This document shows, in pieces, positions 11,654 to 23,044 of a stretch of DNA of 64,000 bases. A program made the position numbers and the translations under genes. The stretch lies in assembly GCF_003666605.1 (NCBI RefSeq), contig NZ_RCIV01000002.1, positions 372,001 to 436,000 of the forward strand, written 5' to 3'. The notes under the pieces are model-generated. The model worked only from the letters and a program-made list of their open reading frames with translations. It was not told the origin of the DNA and searched no databases. The DNA is from Propionibacterium australiense. GTDB lineage: Bacteria > Actinomycetota > Actinomycetes > Propionibacteriales > Propionibacteriaceae. Numbering within the stretch: the stretch's first letter is position 1; every line of letters begins with the position of its first letter.

Positions 11654-13603
11654 TCACCAGCCACGCGCTCCGCCGCCGCCACCGCCCCGGCCGGCCCGGC
11701 CGCCGCCGCGGAACGAGGAGCCGCGGCTCGTGCCACCGCCCCGGCCACTACCGTATCCGGTGCCGCTTCTCGTGTAGCCGGTCCTGTTGACCCGTCCCAC
11801 CGAGCGGGCGAACGTGGTCCGGCTGAAGCCGGCCGGGTTGCCGTAGTACCAGGACGGGACGGCGGGTGCGATGCGGCCGGTGTCGACGAGTCGTTCGCAG
11901 ATCTGGGCCCAGCGGTCGGTCAGGTCGAAGACGATCGCCCAGGGCAGGTACTGGCCGAAGATGTCCTGGCCCTCCTCGAACCGGATCTGGTCGGCCTCGG
12001 CCGTGCCGAGGTACTCCCGGAAGCCCTCCGCCTGGTCGGTGAGTGCACTGCCCAGCGCGGTGCGCTGGCCGCGCCGACTCACCACCTTGCGTCCGATGAG
12101 GTACACGACTGCCAGTGGCACGACGGCGCTGCCGACCAGGAACGGATAGCGCAGACCGGGCAGGACCGTGAGCACATTCATACCCTGGAACAGCGCCACC
12201 CCGAGGATCCACTGCAGGCACATGACGCACACCATCACGGCGGCGGCGATGGCGATGTCGGTGCGGCCGGTCTCCCCGACGACCCCGGCGTGCTTAAGCA
12301 GGCCCAGTGTCCTCGCCCTGCCCGCCACGGACAAGGAGAGCCTCTTGTTGGCCGCCTCGAGCTGGCCGCTCTCGTCGAGGCGCTTCTCGAACACCCATCG
12401 AGGATCGGTCGTCTGGGCTGCCGTGCCGAAGACGTCGGCGACGAGTTGGCGCTCGTAGTCCTCGCGCAGCAGGCCGGGGTTGACCAGTCTGGCACGGATC
12501 CCATCGTCGCTGCGCAACTGGAGGACACCGCGCACGGCCAGGTCGACGATCGTCGCCGTCGTCTCGCGCGCGCCCACGCGACCGTCGATGAGCAGTCCCG
12601 CCATGGCGACCGGCATCTGCGGCGGAGCGAACTGGACCGGTATCACGGCGCTCCTCGCCCGCCGGGACAGCTTCTCGGTGGCTGCCCGCTCGGGGGCCTC
12701 GGGTATCGCGCCGGGCGCGGCGCCGGTGAACCGTTCGTCACGGCGCTTGCGCGCGAAGCCGTACACGCCGAGTGCCCCCAGTACCGAGGAGAGTGTGCCC
12801 GCCAGGGCCATCTGCCATCCGGTCCTCGTGGCCGTGCTCACCGCGGCCTTCTCCAGGTGGGGCTGGTTGTCGCTGACCCGACCGGGGGCGATCATCACGC
12901 CGATGGTGAGGTTCTCGCCGGAGGCCTTGGCCCGGTGGGTGAAACGCGCGGTGCCGTTGCTGATCGTCGCCGCGTCGCAGGCATCGGCCGAGCCAATCGG
13001 TCCGGCGAAGCAGACGACCTGCTGGGCGCCGCCTGGCACGTCCACGTTCACCCGCAGGTCGTTCACCGGTGGCGTGTCCGGGCCGAGGGCGTCCCAGTAG
13101 AGCTCGTCGTAGTCACCGGATGTGCGCAGTGCCCCGGCGACGGTGTAGCTGATCGTGTAGGTGGCGGTCGCCGAGGTGATCCGTTTGGCGCGGTCGCCGA
13201 TGGTGACGACCAGGTGGCGGGTCCGCTCGCCCTCACGCTCGCCGCTCGTCCTCGTCGTGAACCGGGCGGAGGCGTCCGGACTCGACACGGCGATGTCGCT
13301 GATCTCGTAGACGACGTCCTGCTTGCCGTCCTCGCCCCAGGGCTCGCGGACGAGCAGGTCACGTTCGATGCCGTGACGTCCCGAGCCGGAGCCGAAGCGC
13401 CATACGAGCGTCTCGGAGACGTGCAGCAGCCCGTCCGGGTCGACCGTGTAGTCGATCCGCCAGGAGTCGACCCGGTCGCTGGTGTCGGCCACGGCGGCCT
13501 GCGGCGCCGACCACGAGGCAACGAGGACGAGCAGTCCGAGGACGAACACGACCAGCGCCTTGGGAGTCCTCCGCATGGCGCTACCAGCCGGCCGGCGGCT
13601 CAC
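11654..13603 (-). CDS. DUF2207 membrane protein, copy 2
   Basis: Same architecture as its neighbour: signal peptide (hydrophobic [22 protein letters not shown]), DUF2207 domain with [26 protein letters not shown] near its start, membrane segments near 275 and 445-490, and a C-terminal Gly/Arg/Ser-rich tail (about 610-649). The GTG at 13603 overlaps the smpB stop (GTGA) and has GAAGGAAAC just upstream, which fixes the start and implies translational coupling to smpB. The product is 649 residues. The tail is much more basic than that of copy 1, suggesting the two have diverged in what the tail contacts (inference). Confidence 0.9.
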   Translation of the reverse strand: MSRRPAGSAMRRTPKALVVFVLGLLVLVASWSAPQAAVADTSDRVDSWRIDYTVDPDGLLHVSETLVWRFGSGSGRHGIERDLLVREPWGEDGKQDVVYEISDIAVSSPDASARFTTRTSGEREGERTRHLVVTIGDRAKRITSATATYTISYTVAGALRTSGDYDELYWDALGPDTPPVNDLRVNVDVPGGAQQVVCFAGPIGSADACDAATISNGTARFTHRAKASGENLTIGVMIAPGRVSDNQPHLEKAAVSTATRTGWQMALAGTLSSVLGALGVYGFARKRRDERFTGAAPGAIPEAPERAATEKLSRRARSAVIPVQFAPPQMPVAMAGLLIDGRVGARETTATIVDLAVRGVLQLRSDDGIRARLVNPGLLREDYERQLVADVFGTAAQTTDPRWVFEKRLDESGQLEAANKRLSLSVAGRARTLGLLKHAGVVGETGRTDIAIAAAVMVCVMCLQWILGVALFQGMNVLTVLPGLRYPFLVGSAVVPLAVVYLIGRKVVSRRGQRTALGSALTDQAEGFREYLGTAEADQIRFEEGQDIFGQYLPWAIVFDLTDRWAQICERLVDTGRIAPAVPSWYYGNPAGFSRTTFARSVGRVNRTGYTRSGTGYGSGRGGGTSRGSSFRGGGRAGRGGGGGGARGW

Positions 13604-14079
13604 CGTTTCCTTCGGGTGCGCTCGGCGAGTTCGCGCTGGGCCTCGCGGTTCATGTCGCGCTCCCGGATGGCCTGGCGCTTGTCCCACTCGCGCTTGCCAG
13701 TGCCGACGGCGAGTTCGACCTTGGCCCGCCCGTCCTTGAAGTAGAGGGACAGCGGGACGAGGGTGCGGCCCGGGGCGTCCAGCTGGCGCTCGAGGCGTGC
13801 GATCTCCTTGCGGTGCAGCAGGAGCTTGCGTTTGCGCAGTGCCGTGTGGCTGCGCCGCCAGCTGCCCATCGAGTACTCGGGGATGTTCGCCTGGTGCAAC
13901 CAGACCTCGCCGTCGTCGATGGTGGCGAAGGCATCGGCGAGCGAGGCGTGCCCGTCGCGCAGCGACTTGACCTCGGTGCCGGTGAGCACCAGGCCTGCCT
14001 CCAGGCGTTCGCCGATCGTGTAGTCGTGCAGGGCTCGCCGGTTGCGGGCGACGACCCTCTCACCAGTCTCGCGCGGCAT
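13600..14079 (-). CDS. smpB: tmRNA-binding protein SmpB
   Basis: Binds the tRNA-like end of tmRNA and delivers it to stalled ribosomes. The 159-residue protein has the family core: [45 protein letters not shown], and KLLLHRKEI. The basic C-terminal tail ([20 protein letters not shown], ending RTRRKR) inserts in the empty mRNA channel. The ATG at 14079 is supported by family length. The cognate ssrA is on the same strand, separated by the DUF2207 pair and the excalibur gene. Confidence 0.95.
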   Translation of the reverse strand: MPRETGERVVARNRRALHDYTIGERLEAGLVLTGTEVKSLRDGHASLADAFATIDDGEVWLHQANIPEYSMGSWRRSHTALRKRKLLLHRKEIARLERQLDAPGRTLVPLSLYFKDGRAKVELAVGTGKREWDKRQAIRERDMNREAQRELAERTRRKR

Positions 14080-14196
14080 CCTCACTCCCTCCACCGTCGT
14101 CGTGCAGTGTCCGAGCCGTGCCGACCAGAGCCGCCCGGAAACTGGGGTCAACCTTACAGGGACAGCACGGGCCGTGGTCCGCGCCGTGAGACCGAT

Positions 14197-14235
14197 CCGG
14201 CCGGTCCCTGACGGATCGGGACACGGACCGGCCGG
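14197..14235 (-). terminator. Hairpin after ftsX
   Basis: Bases 14197-14207 are the reverse complement of 14225-14235, with a 17-base loop. It begins three bases past the ftsX stop and has no U tract. It could end ftsEX transcription or reduce read-through into smpB. Confidence 0.5.
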
Positions 14236-14237
14236 GA

Positions 14238-15155
14238 TCAGACGCGCAGGTACTTGCGGGTGACCACGAGCGTCGGGACGATCGACAGCACCACGCCGAC
14301 GACCAGGACGACGAGCATCGCCTGGAGGGTCTGGGTCCAGCCGATCCAGCCGAATGAGGACAGGGTCAGGTGTGAGCTGAGGGCGTCCACGACGAAGGAC
14401 TGCAGACCGGCCATGACACCGCACGCCAGGAGCGAGCCGATCACGCCGGAGAACAGGGCCTCCAGGAGGAAGGGCAGCAGGATGTAGCTGGTCGACGCGC
14501 CGGTCAGGCGCATGATGCCGATCTCGCGGCGGCGCGTGAAGGCCGACATGCGGATCGAGTTGGCGATCTGCAGGCTGCCGGCGAGCAGCAGCACGCAGGC
14601 GATGCCCATGGTCCCCCACTTGAGCGCGTTGATGACGCGGAAGAACGGATCGAGGATCGTGTGCAGGTCCTGGACGTTCTGCACGCCCTCCAGCACCGAG
14701 AGTTCGGAGATGACGCCCTGGTACTCCTGGGGGTCCTTGAGCTTGACCCGGAAGACCTCCTGCATCTGCTCGACGGTCAGCGAGTCCCCGACCGGGTTGT
14801 CGCCGTAGGTGGCGCGGAACTCCTCGTAGGCCTCCTGCTTGGTCTGGTAGTAGATGGTCTCGACATTGGGGTCCGCCTCGAGGACCGAACGGATGGCCTC
14901 ACGCTGCTCGTCGGTGACGTTCTGGCCCTCGGTGCAATTCCCGCCGAGGCCATTGGCGGCGGAGTCCTGGTTGCACAGGAAGGCCGAGATCTCGATCCGG
15001 TCGTACCAGTCGCCCTTGAGCTCGTCGACCTCGGCGATGATCATCAGGCTCGCCCCGAACAGGGCGAGCGAGACCCACATCGTGATGATGACCGAGATGG
15101 TCATCGACATGTTGCGACGCAGACCCGACCAGGTCTCACGCAGGGTGTGACGCAT
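14238..15155 (-). CDS. ftsX: Cell division ABC transporter permease FtsX
   Basis: Membrane partner of FtsE; relays ATP hydrolysis to peptidoglycan hydrolases at the septum. The 305 residues show the FtsX layout: one membrane segment at about 20-42, an extracellular loop (about 45-170, with two Cys in [20 protein letters not shown] that could form a disulfide), then three membrane segments (about 175-300). AGGAGTCC precedes the ATG at 15155. It follows ftsE by 48 bases in an operon conserved in actinobacteria next to prfB and smpB. Confidence 0.95.
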   Translation of the reverse strand: MRHTLRETWSGLRRNMSMTISVIITMWVSLALFGASLMIIAEVDELKGDWYDRIEISAFLCNQDSAANGLGGNCTEGQNVTDEQREAIRSVLEADPNVETIYYQTKQEAYEEFRATYGDNPVGDSLTVEQMQEVFRVKLKDPQEYQGVISELSVLEGVQNVQDLHTILDPFFRVINALKWGTMGIACVLLLAGSLQIANSIRMSAFTRRREIGIMRLTGASTSYILLPFLLEALFSGVIGSLLACGVMAGLQSFVVDALSSHLTLSSFGWIGWTQTLQAMLVVLVVGVVLSIVPTLVVTRKYLRV

Positions 15156-15203
15156 CGATGGACTCCTGTTCTGTCTGTGCGAGTGGCTGTGTCCTCGTGA
15201 GGG

Positions 15204-15890
<687 letters not shown>

Positions 15891-16039
15891 AGCTGTTTCC
15901 TGCCGGGTGGACGAAGGGGGAAGCGCCGGCCGGCCACTGGTGGCCGCCACCGGTCGCCCACGAGTCTAGGTGGCGACCCGAGACGACGTCCTGACTCGGC
16001 TCCCGGCGTGTCTCGGCACCGGCTCATCCGGCGGGGCGA

Positions 16040-17149
<1,110 letters not shown>

Positions 17150-17493
17150 GTCGAACAAGTCTACGGCACCACCAAGCACTCCCCCGGGGACACGGCCGGT
17201 CAGCCGGTGACCGAGCACCTGCCCGTCCCGGCCGGCTCTCAGGAGATCCCCCAGGCGCTCCCGGTGGGGCGACGACGATCTGCTGAGCCGTCTGCGGCGG
17301 GGAGTCACCTGCCATCCTGCCCGGCGGACTGCGCACCGTCGTCGCCCCGGCCGGGAGCCGACATCGACCGGCAGCGACCGGGTCACATCGGCGACCATGA
17401 GTTGATAATTATTGACTATTGCGCATAATTAATGGGTGCTTCAGGGCCCCAGGATCCTGGAGCCTCGTCTCGGAGCAACGTGAAGGAGGGTTC
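17150..17493. other. Divergent intergenic region between prfB and the amino-acid transporter
   Basis: No gene seen. Bases 17150-17395 are GC-rich and without a recognisable signal; 17400-17435 is strikingly AT-rich and holds the transporter promoter listed separately. Confidence 0.6.
17402..17431 (+). promoter_or_regulatory. AT-rich promoter of the amino-acid ABC operon, with direct repeat
   Basis: TTGATA (17402-17407) and CATAAT (17424-17429) are spaced 16 bases apart, a good sigma-70-type promoter for a genome this GC-rich. The heptamer ATAATTA occurs twice in direct orientation (17405-17411 and 17425-17431), exactly 20 bases apart, so both copies face the same side of the helix. They could be regulator sites overlapping the promoter; the regulator is unknown. 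Confidence 0.55.
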
Positions 17494-18390
17494 GTGCGTG
17501 CACGAGGAGCGATCGCCGCGCTGGCAGCGGCGTGCGCGGTGTCACTGACCGCCTGCCAATCGGCCGAGGAGGTCATTGCCGAGTACAGCCGCACCGATGT
17601 CGCGGGCTACGACACGTCGACCGTGCAGGTCGACCCGCAGGTCCAGGCCCTCGTCCCCGAGACGGTCTCGGCCGACGGGATGCTGACCATCGGTTCGAAC
17701 CTGTACTGGGCCCCGGCCGAGTTCCAGGTGGGCGGCACGCCGGTCGGCTACGAGATCGACATGATGAGGGCCGTCGCGCGGCGCATGGGGCTGGAGCTGA
17801 GCGTCGAGAACGCCGAGTTCGACTCGATCATGCCGGCCATCGGCACCAAGTACGAGGCCGGCGCCTCGTCGTTCACGATCACGGCCGAGCGCGAGGCCAA
17901 CTTCAACATGATCCAGTTCTACTTCGGCGGCATCGCCTGGGCCACCCAGTCCGGTAACCCGACCGGGTTCGACCCGTCCGACATCTGCGGCCGTTCGATC
18001 GGCGTGCAGACCGGGACGATGGAGGACGATGCGGTCAACGAGATGGCCAAGAAATGCGACGTCCAGCCCTCCGTCCTGCGCTACGACAGCCAGGACGCCG
18101 TCACGCAGGCCCTGACCGGCGGGAAGATCGAGGCCATGTCGTCGGACTCCCCCGTCATCGACTACGCGGTCGCCAAGACCGACGGCGCGATCGCCACGGT
18201 CGGCGAGGTCACCGCGATGGCCCCGTTCGGCGTCGTCGTCCGCAAGGACGACCAGGCCATGACAGATGCGATGCAGGCCGCCCTGCAGTCCCTCATGGAC
18301 GACGGCACGCTGGAGCAGATCTTCGCGGCGTGGGGAATCACCGAGAACATCGCCGAGCAGGCGATCGTGAACCCGGAGGTCGACGAATGA
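17494..18390 (+). CDS. Polar amino-acid ABC transporter, solute-binding lipoprotein
   Basis: Family 3 periplasmic-type binding protein anchored as a lipoprotein. The GTG at 17494 is fixed by a strong GAAGGAGGG directly upstream. Residues 1-20 form a lipoprotein signal ending in LTAC. The mature domain contains the family blocks GYEIDMMRAVARRMGLELSV, EFDSIMPAIGTKYEAG and DICGRSIGVQTGTMEDDAV. It is 298 residues long. The stop overlaps the permease start (ATGA). The substrate is a polar amino acid or derivative; specificity cannot be read. Confidence 0.93.
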   Translation: MRARGAIAALAAACAVSLTACQSAEEVIAEYSRTDVAGYDTSTVQVDPQVQALVPETVSADGMLTIGSNLYWAPAEFQVGGTPVGYEIDMMRAVARRMGLELSVENAEFDSIMPAIGTKYEAGASSFTITAEREANFNMIQFYFGGIAWATQSGNPTGFDPSDICGRSIGVQTGTMEDDAVNEMAKKCDVQPSVLRYDSQDAVTQALTGGKIEAMSSDSPVIDYAVAKTDGAIATVGEVTAMAPFGVVVRKDDQAMTDAMQAALQSLMDDGTLEQIFAAWGITENIAEQAIVNPEVDE

Positions 18391-19382
18391 GCACCGAGTC
18401 ACCCGGCACCGCAGTGAACGCCCCGGCCATGGACGAGCCGCCGGAGCTGATCCGCGCGATCCCGCTGCCCCACTACGGACGCTGGGCCACCGTCGCGGTC
18501 CTCGCCGTCCTGGCCGCCATGGCCGTCCACGGCCTGGTCACCAACGAGAACTACCACTGGGACCTCGTGTTCCCCATGCTGTTCACCTACGAGATCGGCA
18601 GGGCCATCGGCTGGACACTGATCCTGACCGTCGCCGCCATGGCGATCGGCATCGTCCTCGCCGTGACGCTGGCCGTCATGCGTCGCAGCGACAACCCGGT
18701 GATGCGCGCGGTGGCAACCTTCTACATCTGGTTCTTCCGCGGAACCCCGATCTACACCCAGCTGATCTTCTGGGGCCTGATCGGCGTGCTCTACCCACGG
18801 CTGAGCCTGGGCATCCCGTTCGGCCCGGAGTTCTTCAGTTTCCGCACCTACGACGTCTTCACCGCCGGTGTCGCGGCGATCCTGGGGTTGGGGCTGAACG
18901 AGGCCGCCTATCTCGCCGAGATCGTCCGCTCGGGACTGGGGTCGGTCGACAAGGGCCAGGTGGAGGCCGCTCAGGCGCTCGGCATGGGCCCGCGCACGAT
19001 CCTGTTCCGCATCGTGCTGCCTCAGGCCATGCGCGTCATCGTCCCGCCGACCGGCAACGAGACGATCTCGATGCTGAAGACCACCTCCCTGGTGACGGCC
19101 GTTCCCTTCACCCTGGAACTCACCAAGGTCGCCACCGACTACGGCTCCCAGACGCTGCTGCCGATCCCCTTCCTCGTGGTCGCCGGCATCTGGTACCTGG
19201 TCATCACCTCGATCCTCATGTTCTTCCAGTCGAAGATCGAGGCCTACTACGGCCGCGGCGACTCCAAGGCCCCGGCCCGGTTGTCGCGCCGCAGTAGGCA
19301 CAGGCAGCGCACATCACGTCAGGCCGCCATCAACGCGGCACACACGACCCCGGACGCGACGGCGGCAGAGTGGACCCCGTGA
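18387..19382 (+). CDS. Polar amino-acid ABC transporter permease
   Basis: HisM/GlnP-type integral membrane subunit of 331 residues. After a soluble N-terminus (about 1-40) there are predicted membrane segments from about 42 to 280, with the conserved [14 protein letters not shown] and the EAA loop [23 protein letters not shown] that docks the ATPase. A basic 45-residue tail follows. It overlaps the binding-protein stop by 4 bases and is followed by the ATPase after 10 bases. Confidence 0.93.
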   Translation: MSTESPGTAVNAPAMDEPPELIRAIPLPHYGRWATVAVLAVLAAMAVHGLVTNENYHWDLVFPMLFTYEIGRAIGWTLILTVAAMAIGIVLAVTLAVMRRSDNPVMRAVATFYIWFFRGTPIYTQLIFWGLIGVLYPRLSLGIPFGPEFFSFRTYDVFTAGVAAILGLGLNEAAYLAEIVRSGLGSVDKGQVEAAQALGMGPRTILFRIVLPQAMRVIVPPTGNETISMLKTTSLVTAVPFTLELTKVATDYGSQTLLPIPFLVVAGIWYLVITSILMFFQSKIEAYYGRGDSKAPARLSRRSRHRQRTSRQAAINAAHTTPDATAAEWTP

Positions 19383-19392
19383 GGAGCAGGAC

Positions 19393-20166
19393 ATGGCAAT
19401 GGTTGAGGTGCGCAATGTGCACAAGTTCTATGGCGATCTGCACGTCCTGCGGGGCGTGAGCCTTCAGGTCGAACGCGGCCAGGTCTGCACGATCCTCGGT
19501 CCGTCCGGCTCGGGCAAGTCGACGCTGCTGCGGTGCGTCAACGTGCTCGAGGAGATCCAGTCCGGCTCCATCACGGTTGACGGCACGCTCATGGGCTACG
19601 CGAAGGACGACCAGGGCAGGCTGCACGAGCTGCGCCCCAGGCAGCTGGCGGCCCAGCGGTCGAGGATCGGCATGGTCTTCCAGCGCTTCAATCTCTTCCC
19701 GCACATGTCCGCCCTGGGCAATGTCATGACCGCGCCGGTGCTGGTGGCGGGCAAGCCGAAGGAAGTGGCCAGGACGCAGGCCATGGAACTGCTGGCGCGC
19801 GTCGGCCTTGCCGACCGGGCCCATCACTTCCCGGCCCAGCTGTCCGGCGGCCAGCAGCAGCGGGTGGCGATCGCCCGCGCGCTGGCCATGGAGCCCGATC
19901 TGATGCTCTTCGACGAACCGACCAGCGCCCTCGACCCTGAGCTGGTCGGTGAGGTGCTGGCGGTCATGCAGGACCTGGCCGCCTCGGGCATGACGATGAT
20001 GGTCGTCACCCACGAGATGGGCTTCGCCCGCGAGGTCTCGGACCTGGCCGTCTTCATGGACGAGGGTGTCATTGTCGAGGCGGGCTCCCCCGCCGAACTC
20101 TTCGACAACCCGCAGCAGGACCGCACCAGGGAGTTCCTGCAGAAGGTGCTCAGCCACACCGAGTGA
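19393..20166 (+). CDS. Polar amino-acid ABC transporter ATPase (GlnQ/HisP type)
   Basis: 257-residue ABC ATPase with Walker [10 protein letters not shown], signature [14 protein letters not shown], Walker [14 protein letters not shown] and the switch His in [12 protein letters not shown]. The stretch [18 protein letters not shown] is typical of the polar amino-acid class. A ribosome site GAGGAGCAGG precedes the ATG. It is the last gene of the three-gene operon. Confidence 0.94.
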   Translation: MAMVEVRNVHKFYGDLHVLRGVSLQVERGQVCTILGPSGSGKSTLLRCVNVLEEIQSGSITVDGTLMGYAKDDQGRLHELRPRQLAAQRSRIGMVFQRFNLFPHMSALGNVMTAPVLVAGKPKEVARTQAMELLARVGLADRAHHFPAQLSGGQQQRVAIARALAMEPDLMLFDEPTSALDPELVGEVLAVMQDLAASGMTMMVVTHEMGFAREVSDLAVFMDEGVIVEAGSPAELFDNPQQDRTREFLQKVLSHTE

Positions 20167-20811
20167 GCGCACCAGGAGACCCGTGGACGCCGCGATCCGG
20201 TGATGTCCTGGTGGGGGGTGGGGGCCTCGGAGCGCGCGTGGAGCACGAGGCCAGCGTGACGATGATCACCACCCGATCTACCCCACCGGCCTGTCGCACA
20301 GTCAGCGGACGCTCCGGTCTCCCGCTTCGCGGGCGAGCACCCTCCACTCCCGATGAGTGCCTCATTCGGTTCCTGCCGGGACTCATGACGTCGTAGGGGT
20401 GAAGCGTCCCGGGAAGCCGCACGACACGCCCAGGACAGCGACGCGAACAGCGGCGAGTATTGCCCTTGCCACTGGGCTGAATTGTTCGTGCAAGTCCGAA
20501 ATCAGCAGTCCAGATTCCGTCAGCGCACAGGGGAGCGCCACACCGGCCCTGCGGACAGTATCGGCACTGGGCACTCGCTCTCGGCGGAGCGTGAGTGCCG
20601 CCACAATACTTGATCATTCATGTAATATGCTCACCGCTGATCGTACGGGCATACCCCAAAGCTGCACGCCCCATTCATCGCAGTTCTCACCTGTGCGCTC
20701 AGTTTCTCAGTCATAAACCCGGCACTGCACTCATTGAGAGTGACAGTCATTTCGTTGGAGAAGCACGTCAGCTCGACCCTTACGTCGGATCGAGCGCGGG
20801 AAAGCGGCAAT
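20167..20811. other. 645-bp gap before the osmoprotectant operon
   Basis: No firm gene. A weak hairpin (20223-20229 with 20246-20252) follows the ATPase stop and may be its terminator. On the minus strand an open frame at 20383-20604 (GTG start, 73 residues, MAALTLRRERVPSADT) looks partly protein-like but matches nothing I recognise. Composition turns AT-richer around 20600-20760, with TAATAT near 20625 as a possible -10 for the downstream operon; no clear -35. Confidence 0.4.
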
Positions 20812-21624
20812 GTGATCGAGTTCGAGCAAGTGACGAAGACCTATCCCGATGGCCCAGTCGCCGTGGAAGGATTCTCCCTAGTGGTGCCCTCACACCACAC
20901 GGTGGCGTTGGTCGGCTCGTCGGGCTCAGGGAAGACGACCCTGCTGCGGATGGTGAATCGGATGGTTGAGCCGACGTCCGGGCGGGTGCTGATCGACGGG
21001 CACGACGTACAGGACCGTAATCCGGTCGAGCTGCGCCGCTCCATCGGGTACGTGCTTCAGGCCGGTGGACTGCTGCCGCACCGCACCGTGCTCGACAACG
21101 TCGCCACCGTCCTGCGCCTCAACCATGTCCCTCGCCATACCGCTCGCGCCCGAGCGGCAGAGATGCTGGAAAGAGTCGGGCTGGATCCCACCCTTGGCTC
21201 CCGCTATCCGGGACAGCTCTCGGGCGGACAGCAGCAGCGTGTCGGAGTCGCCCGCGCGTTGCTGCCGGACCCGAACATCCTGCTGATGGACGAACCCTTC
21301 GGGGCGGTCGACCCCATCGTGCGACGTGAACTACAGGACGAGCTGACCCGGCTGCAGACGGAATTGGGCAAGACGATCGTATTCGTCACCCACGACGTCG
21401 ACGAGGCGTTCCGGCTCGGCGACGAAGTGGTCGTGCTGCGGGAGCGAGGCATGATTGCCCAACAAGGAGCCCCCGCCGAGATCCTCGCCGCGCCCGCGGA
21501 CCAGTTCGTGCATGATTTCGTCGGTGCCGGACGAGCAGAACGTATCTTGCACACGCAGACCGTCGACGGTCGACGAATCGCCGTGGACGAGACCGGGATA
21601 CCTGTTGGAGTACTGACGGCATGA
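20812..21624 (+). CDS. Osmoprotectant ABC transporter ATPase (OpuCA/ProV-like)
   Basis: 270-residue ATPase of the quaternary-amine class: Walker A GSSGSGKTT, the class-typical YVLQAGGLLPHRTV, signature [14 protein letters not shown], Walker B ILLMDEPFGAVDP, switch FVTHDVDEAF. The GTG at 20812 (VIEFEQVTKTYPDG) matches family starts; the in-frame stretch upstream does not. Compared with long ProV/OpuCA proteins it lacks the pair of CBS domains, ending about 30 residues after the core, so ionic-strength sensing by CBS is absent. Overlaps the next gene by 4 bases. Confidence 0.9.
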   Translation: MIEFEQVTKTYPDGPVAVEGFSLVVPSHHTVALVGSSGSGKTTLLRMVNRMVEPTSGRVLIDGHDVQDRNPVELRRSIGYVLQAGGLLPHRTVLDNVATVLRLNHVPRHTARARAAEMLERVGLDPTLGSRYPGQLSGGQQQRVGVARALLPDPNILLMDEPFGAVDPIVRRELQDELTRLQTELGKTIVFVTHDVDEAFRLGDEVVVLRERGMIAQQGAPAEILAAPADQFVHDFVGAGRAERILHTQTVDGRRIAVDETGIPVGVLTA

Positions 21625-22286
21625 CCTGGTTTTTCCTGAACTGGTCGATGGTGCTCGAGCTGGCCCGCGACCATCTGCTGCTGAGCGTCCCGCCCATCGT
21701 GCTGAGCGCCGTGATCGCCGTCCCCCTGGGACGCCTGGCATACCGGCGCCCTCGGATCGGCGGGCCGCTGCTGGGGGCGGCATCGCTGCTCTACGCGATC
21801 CCGGCGCTGCCACTGCTCATCGTCATCCCCGTGCTACTGGGCACCCCGCTGCGCTCGGCAGCGACGATGATCGCCGCACTGACCGTCTATGGCGTCGCGC
21901 TACTGGTGCGGACCGCCGCCGACGCCTTCACCGCGGTCGATGCCCGCACCCGCGACGCCGCAGTCGCTGTCGGGCACTCGCCCCGGGCGGTGTTCTGGCA
22001 GGTCGATCTTCCTCTGGCGGTTCCAGTGCTGCTCTCCGGGGTGCGCGTGGTCACCGTTTCCACGATCGGGCTGGTCACCATCGGAGCGCTCATCGGGGTA
22101 CCGAGCCTGGGAACTCTGCTCACCGACGGCTTCCAGCGAAGCATCCCCGCCGAGGTCCTCGCCGGGGTGATTGCGACCGTGCTGCTGGCCCTTCTGCTCG
22201 ATGGGGTGCTCCTGCTCCTCGGTCGCGTCGTCTCACCCTGGACACGTGCCCCTCGACCGACCCGAAGCAGGACGGTGACCTCATGA
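21621..22286 (+). CDS. Osmoprotectant ABC transporter permease 1 (OpuCB-like)
   Basis: 221-residue membrane subunit with about six hydrophobic segments and the EAA-like loop RDAAVAVGHSPRAVFWQVDL. The stretch VVTVSTIGLVTIGALIGVPSLGTLL is typical of OpuCB/ProW-type permeases. Its start overlaps the ATPase stop (ATGA) and its stop overlaps the second permease, indicating a tightly coupled operon. Confidence 0.9.
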   Translation: MTWFFLNWSMVLELARDHLLLSVPPIVLSAVIAVPLGRLAYRRPRIGGPLLGAASLLYAIPALPLLIVIPVLLGTPLRSAATMIAALTVYGVALLVRTAADAFTAVDARTRDAAVAVGHSPRAVFWQVDLPLAVPVLLSGVRVVTVSTIGLVTIGALIGVPSLGTLLTDGFQRSIPAEVLAGVIATVLLALLLDGVLLLLGRVVSPWTRAPRPTRSRTVTS

Positions 22287-23044
22287 ACCTGCTCTCAGAC
22301 GCACTGGCCTGGCTGATCGATCCGGCGAACTGGACCGGGCCGAGCGGAATCCCCACCAGAGCCGGGCAGCACCTCGCGATCACCGCGCTCACGATCCTCC
22401 TGGCTGGACTCATCGCCTGGCCCGCGGGAGTGCTCATCGGACACAGCCGACGCGGTTCGGGGATCATCGGCGCACTCACCGGCGCCGCACGGGCGATCCC
22501 GACGCTCGGCCTGCTCACCCTGTTCGGCCTCGCTCTGGGCATCGGCCTGGAGGCCCCCCTGCTGGCGCTCATCGTGCTGGCGATCCCGTCGCTGCTCGCC
22601 GGCGCCTACGCCGGTATCCAGGCCATCGACCCCGCCATCGCCGCAGCGGCTCGTGCGATCGGGATGAGCCCGGCTCAGGTGATTCTCACCGTCGAGATAC
22701 CCCTGGCTCTGCCGGTCATCATAGGCGGGCTGCGGTCAGCGACACTGCAGGTCGTCGCGACTGCGACACTGGCCGCCTATATCGCCGACATCGGACTGGG
22801 CCGTTATCTGTTCACGGGACTCAAGTCCCGTGACTACTCCGAGATGCTTGGCGGCGCGCTCGCTGTCGTCGTCCTCACCCTGATCCTGGACGTCGCGCTG
22901 GCCGGATGCCAGAGACTCGCCACGCGCCGCATCATCGATCCCGCTCCGAGGGCTCGACTCTCCACAACCAGAACCACCGGGAAGAACAGGAACCACCCAT
23001 GCCCAACCGCGCCATCTCCCGTCGCCTCATCCTCACGGGACTGA
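22283..23044 (+). CDS. Osmoprotectant ABC transporter permease 2 (OpuCD-like)
   Basis: 253-residue membrane subunit. It has the OpuC pattern ARAIPTLGLLTLFGLALGIG, a loop reading AARAIGMSPAQVILTVEIPL, and LGRYLFTGLKSRDYSEMLGGAL near the C-terminus. The last 46 bases overlap the binding-protein gene in another frame, so the Thr/Ser-rich C-terminal tail is shaped by two reading frames. The presence of two permeases matches OpuC rather than ProU organisation. Confidence 0.88.
   Translation: MNLLSDALAWLIDPANWTGPSGIPTRAGQHLAITALTILLAGLIAWPAGVLIGHSRRGSGIIGALTGAARAIPTLGLLTLFGLALGIGLEAPLLALIVLAIPSLLAGAYAGIQAIDPAIAAAARAIGMSPAQVILTVEIPLALPVIIGGLRSATLQVVATATLAAYIADIGLGRYLFTGLKSRDYSEMLGGALAVVVLTLILDVALAGCQRLATRRIIDPAPRARLSTTRTTGKNRNHPCPTAPSPVASSSRD

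Noticed and set aside
9819-13744. Two very long plus-strand frames opposite the DUF2207 genes
   Set aside because: High-GC antisense frames; low-complexity sequences lacking domains, while the minus strand encodes signal peptide, DUF2207 and membrane segments.
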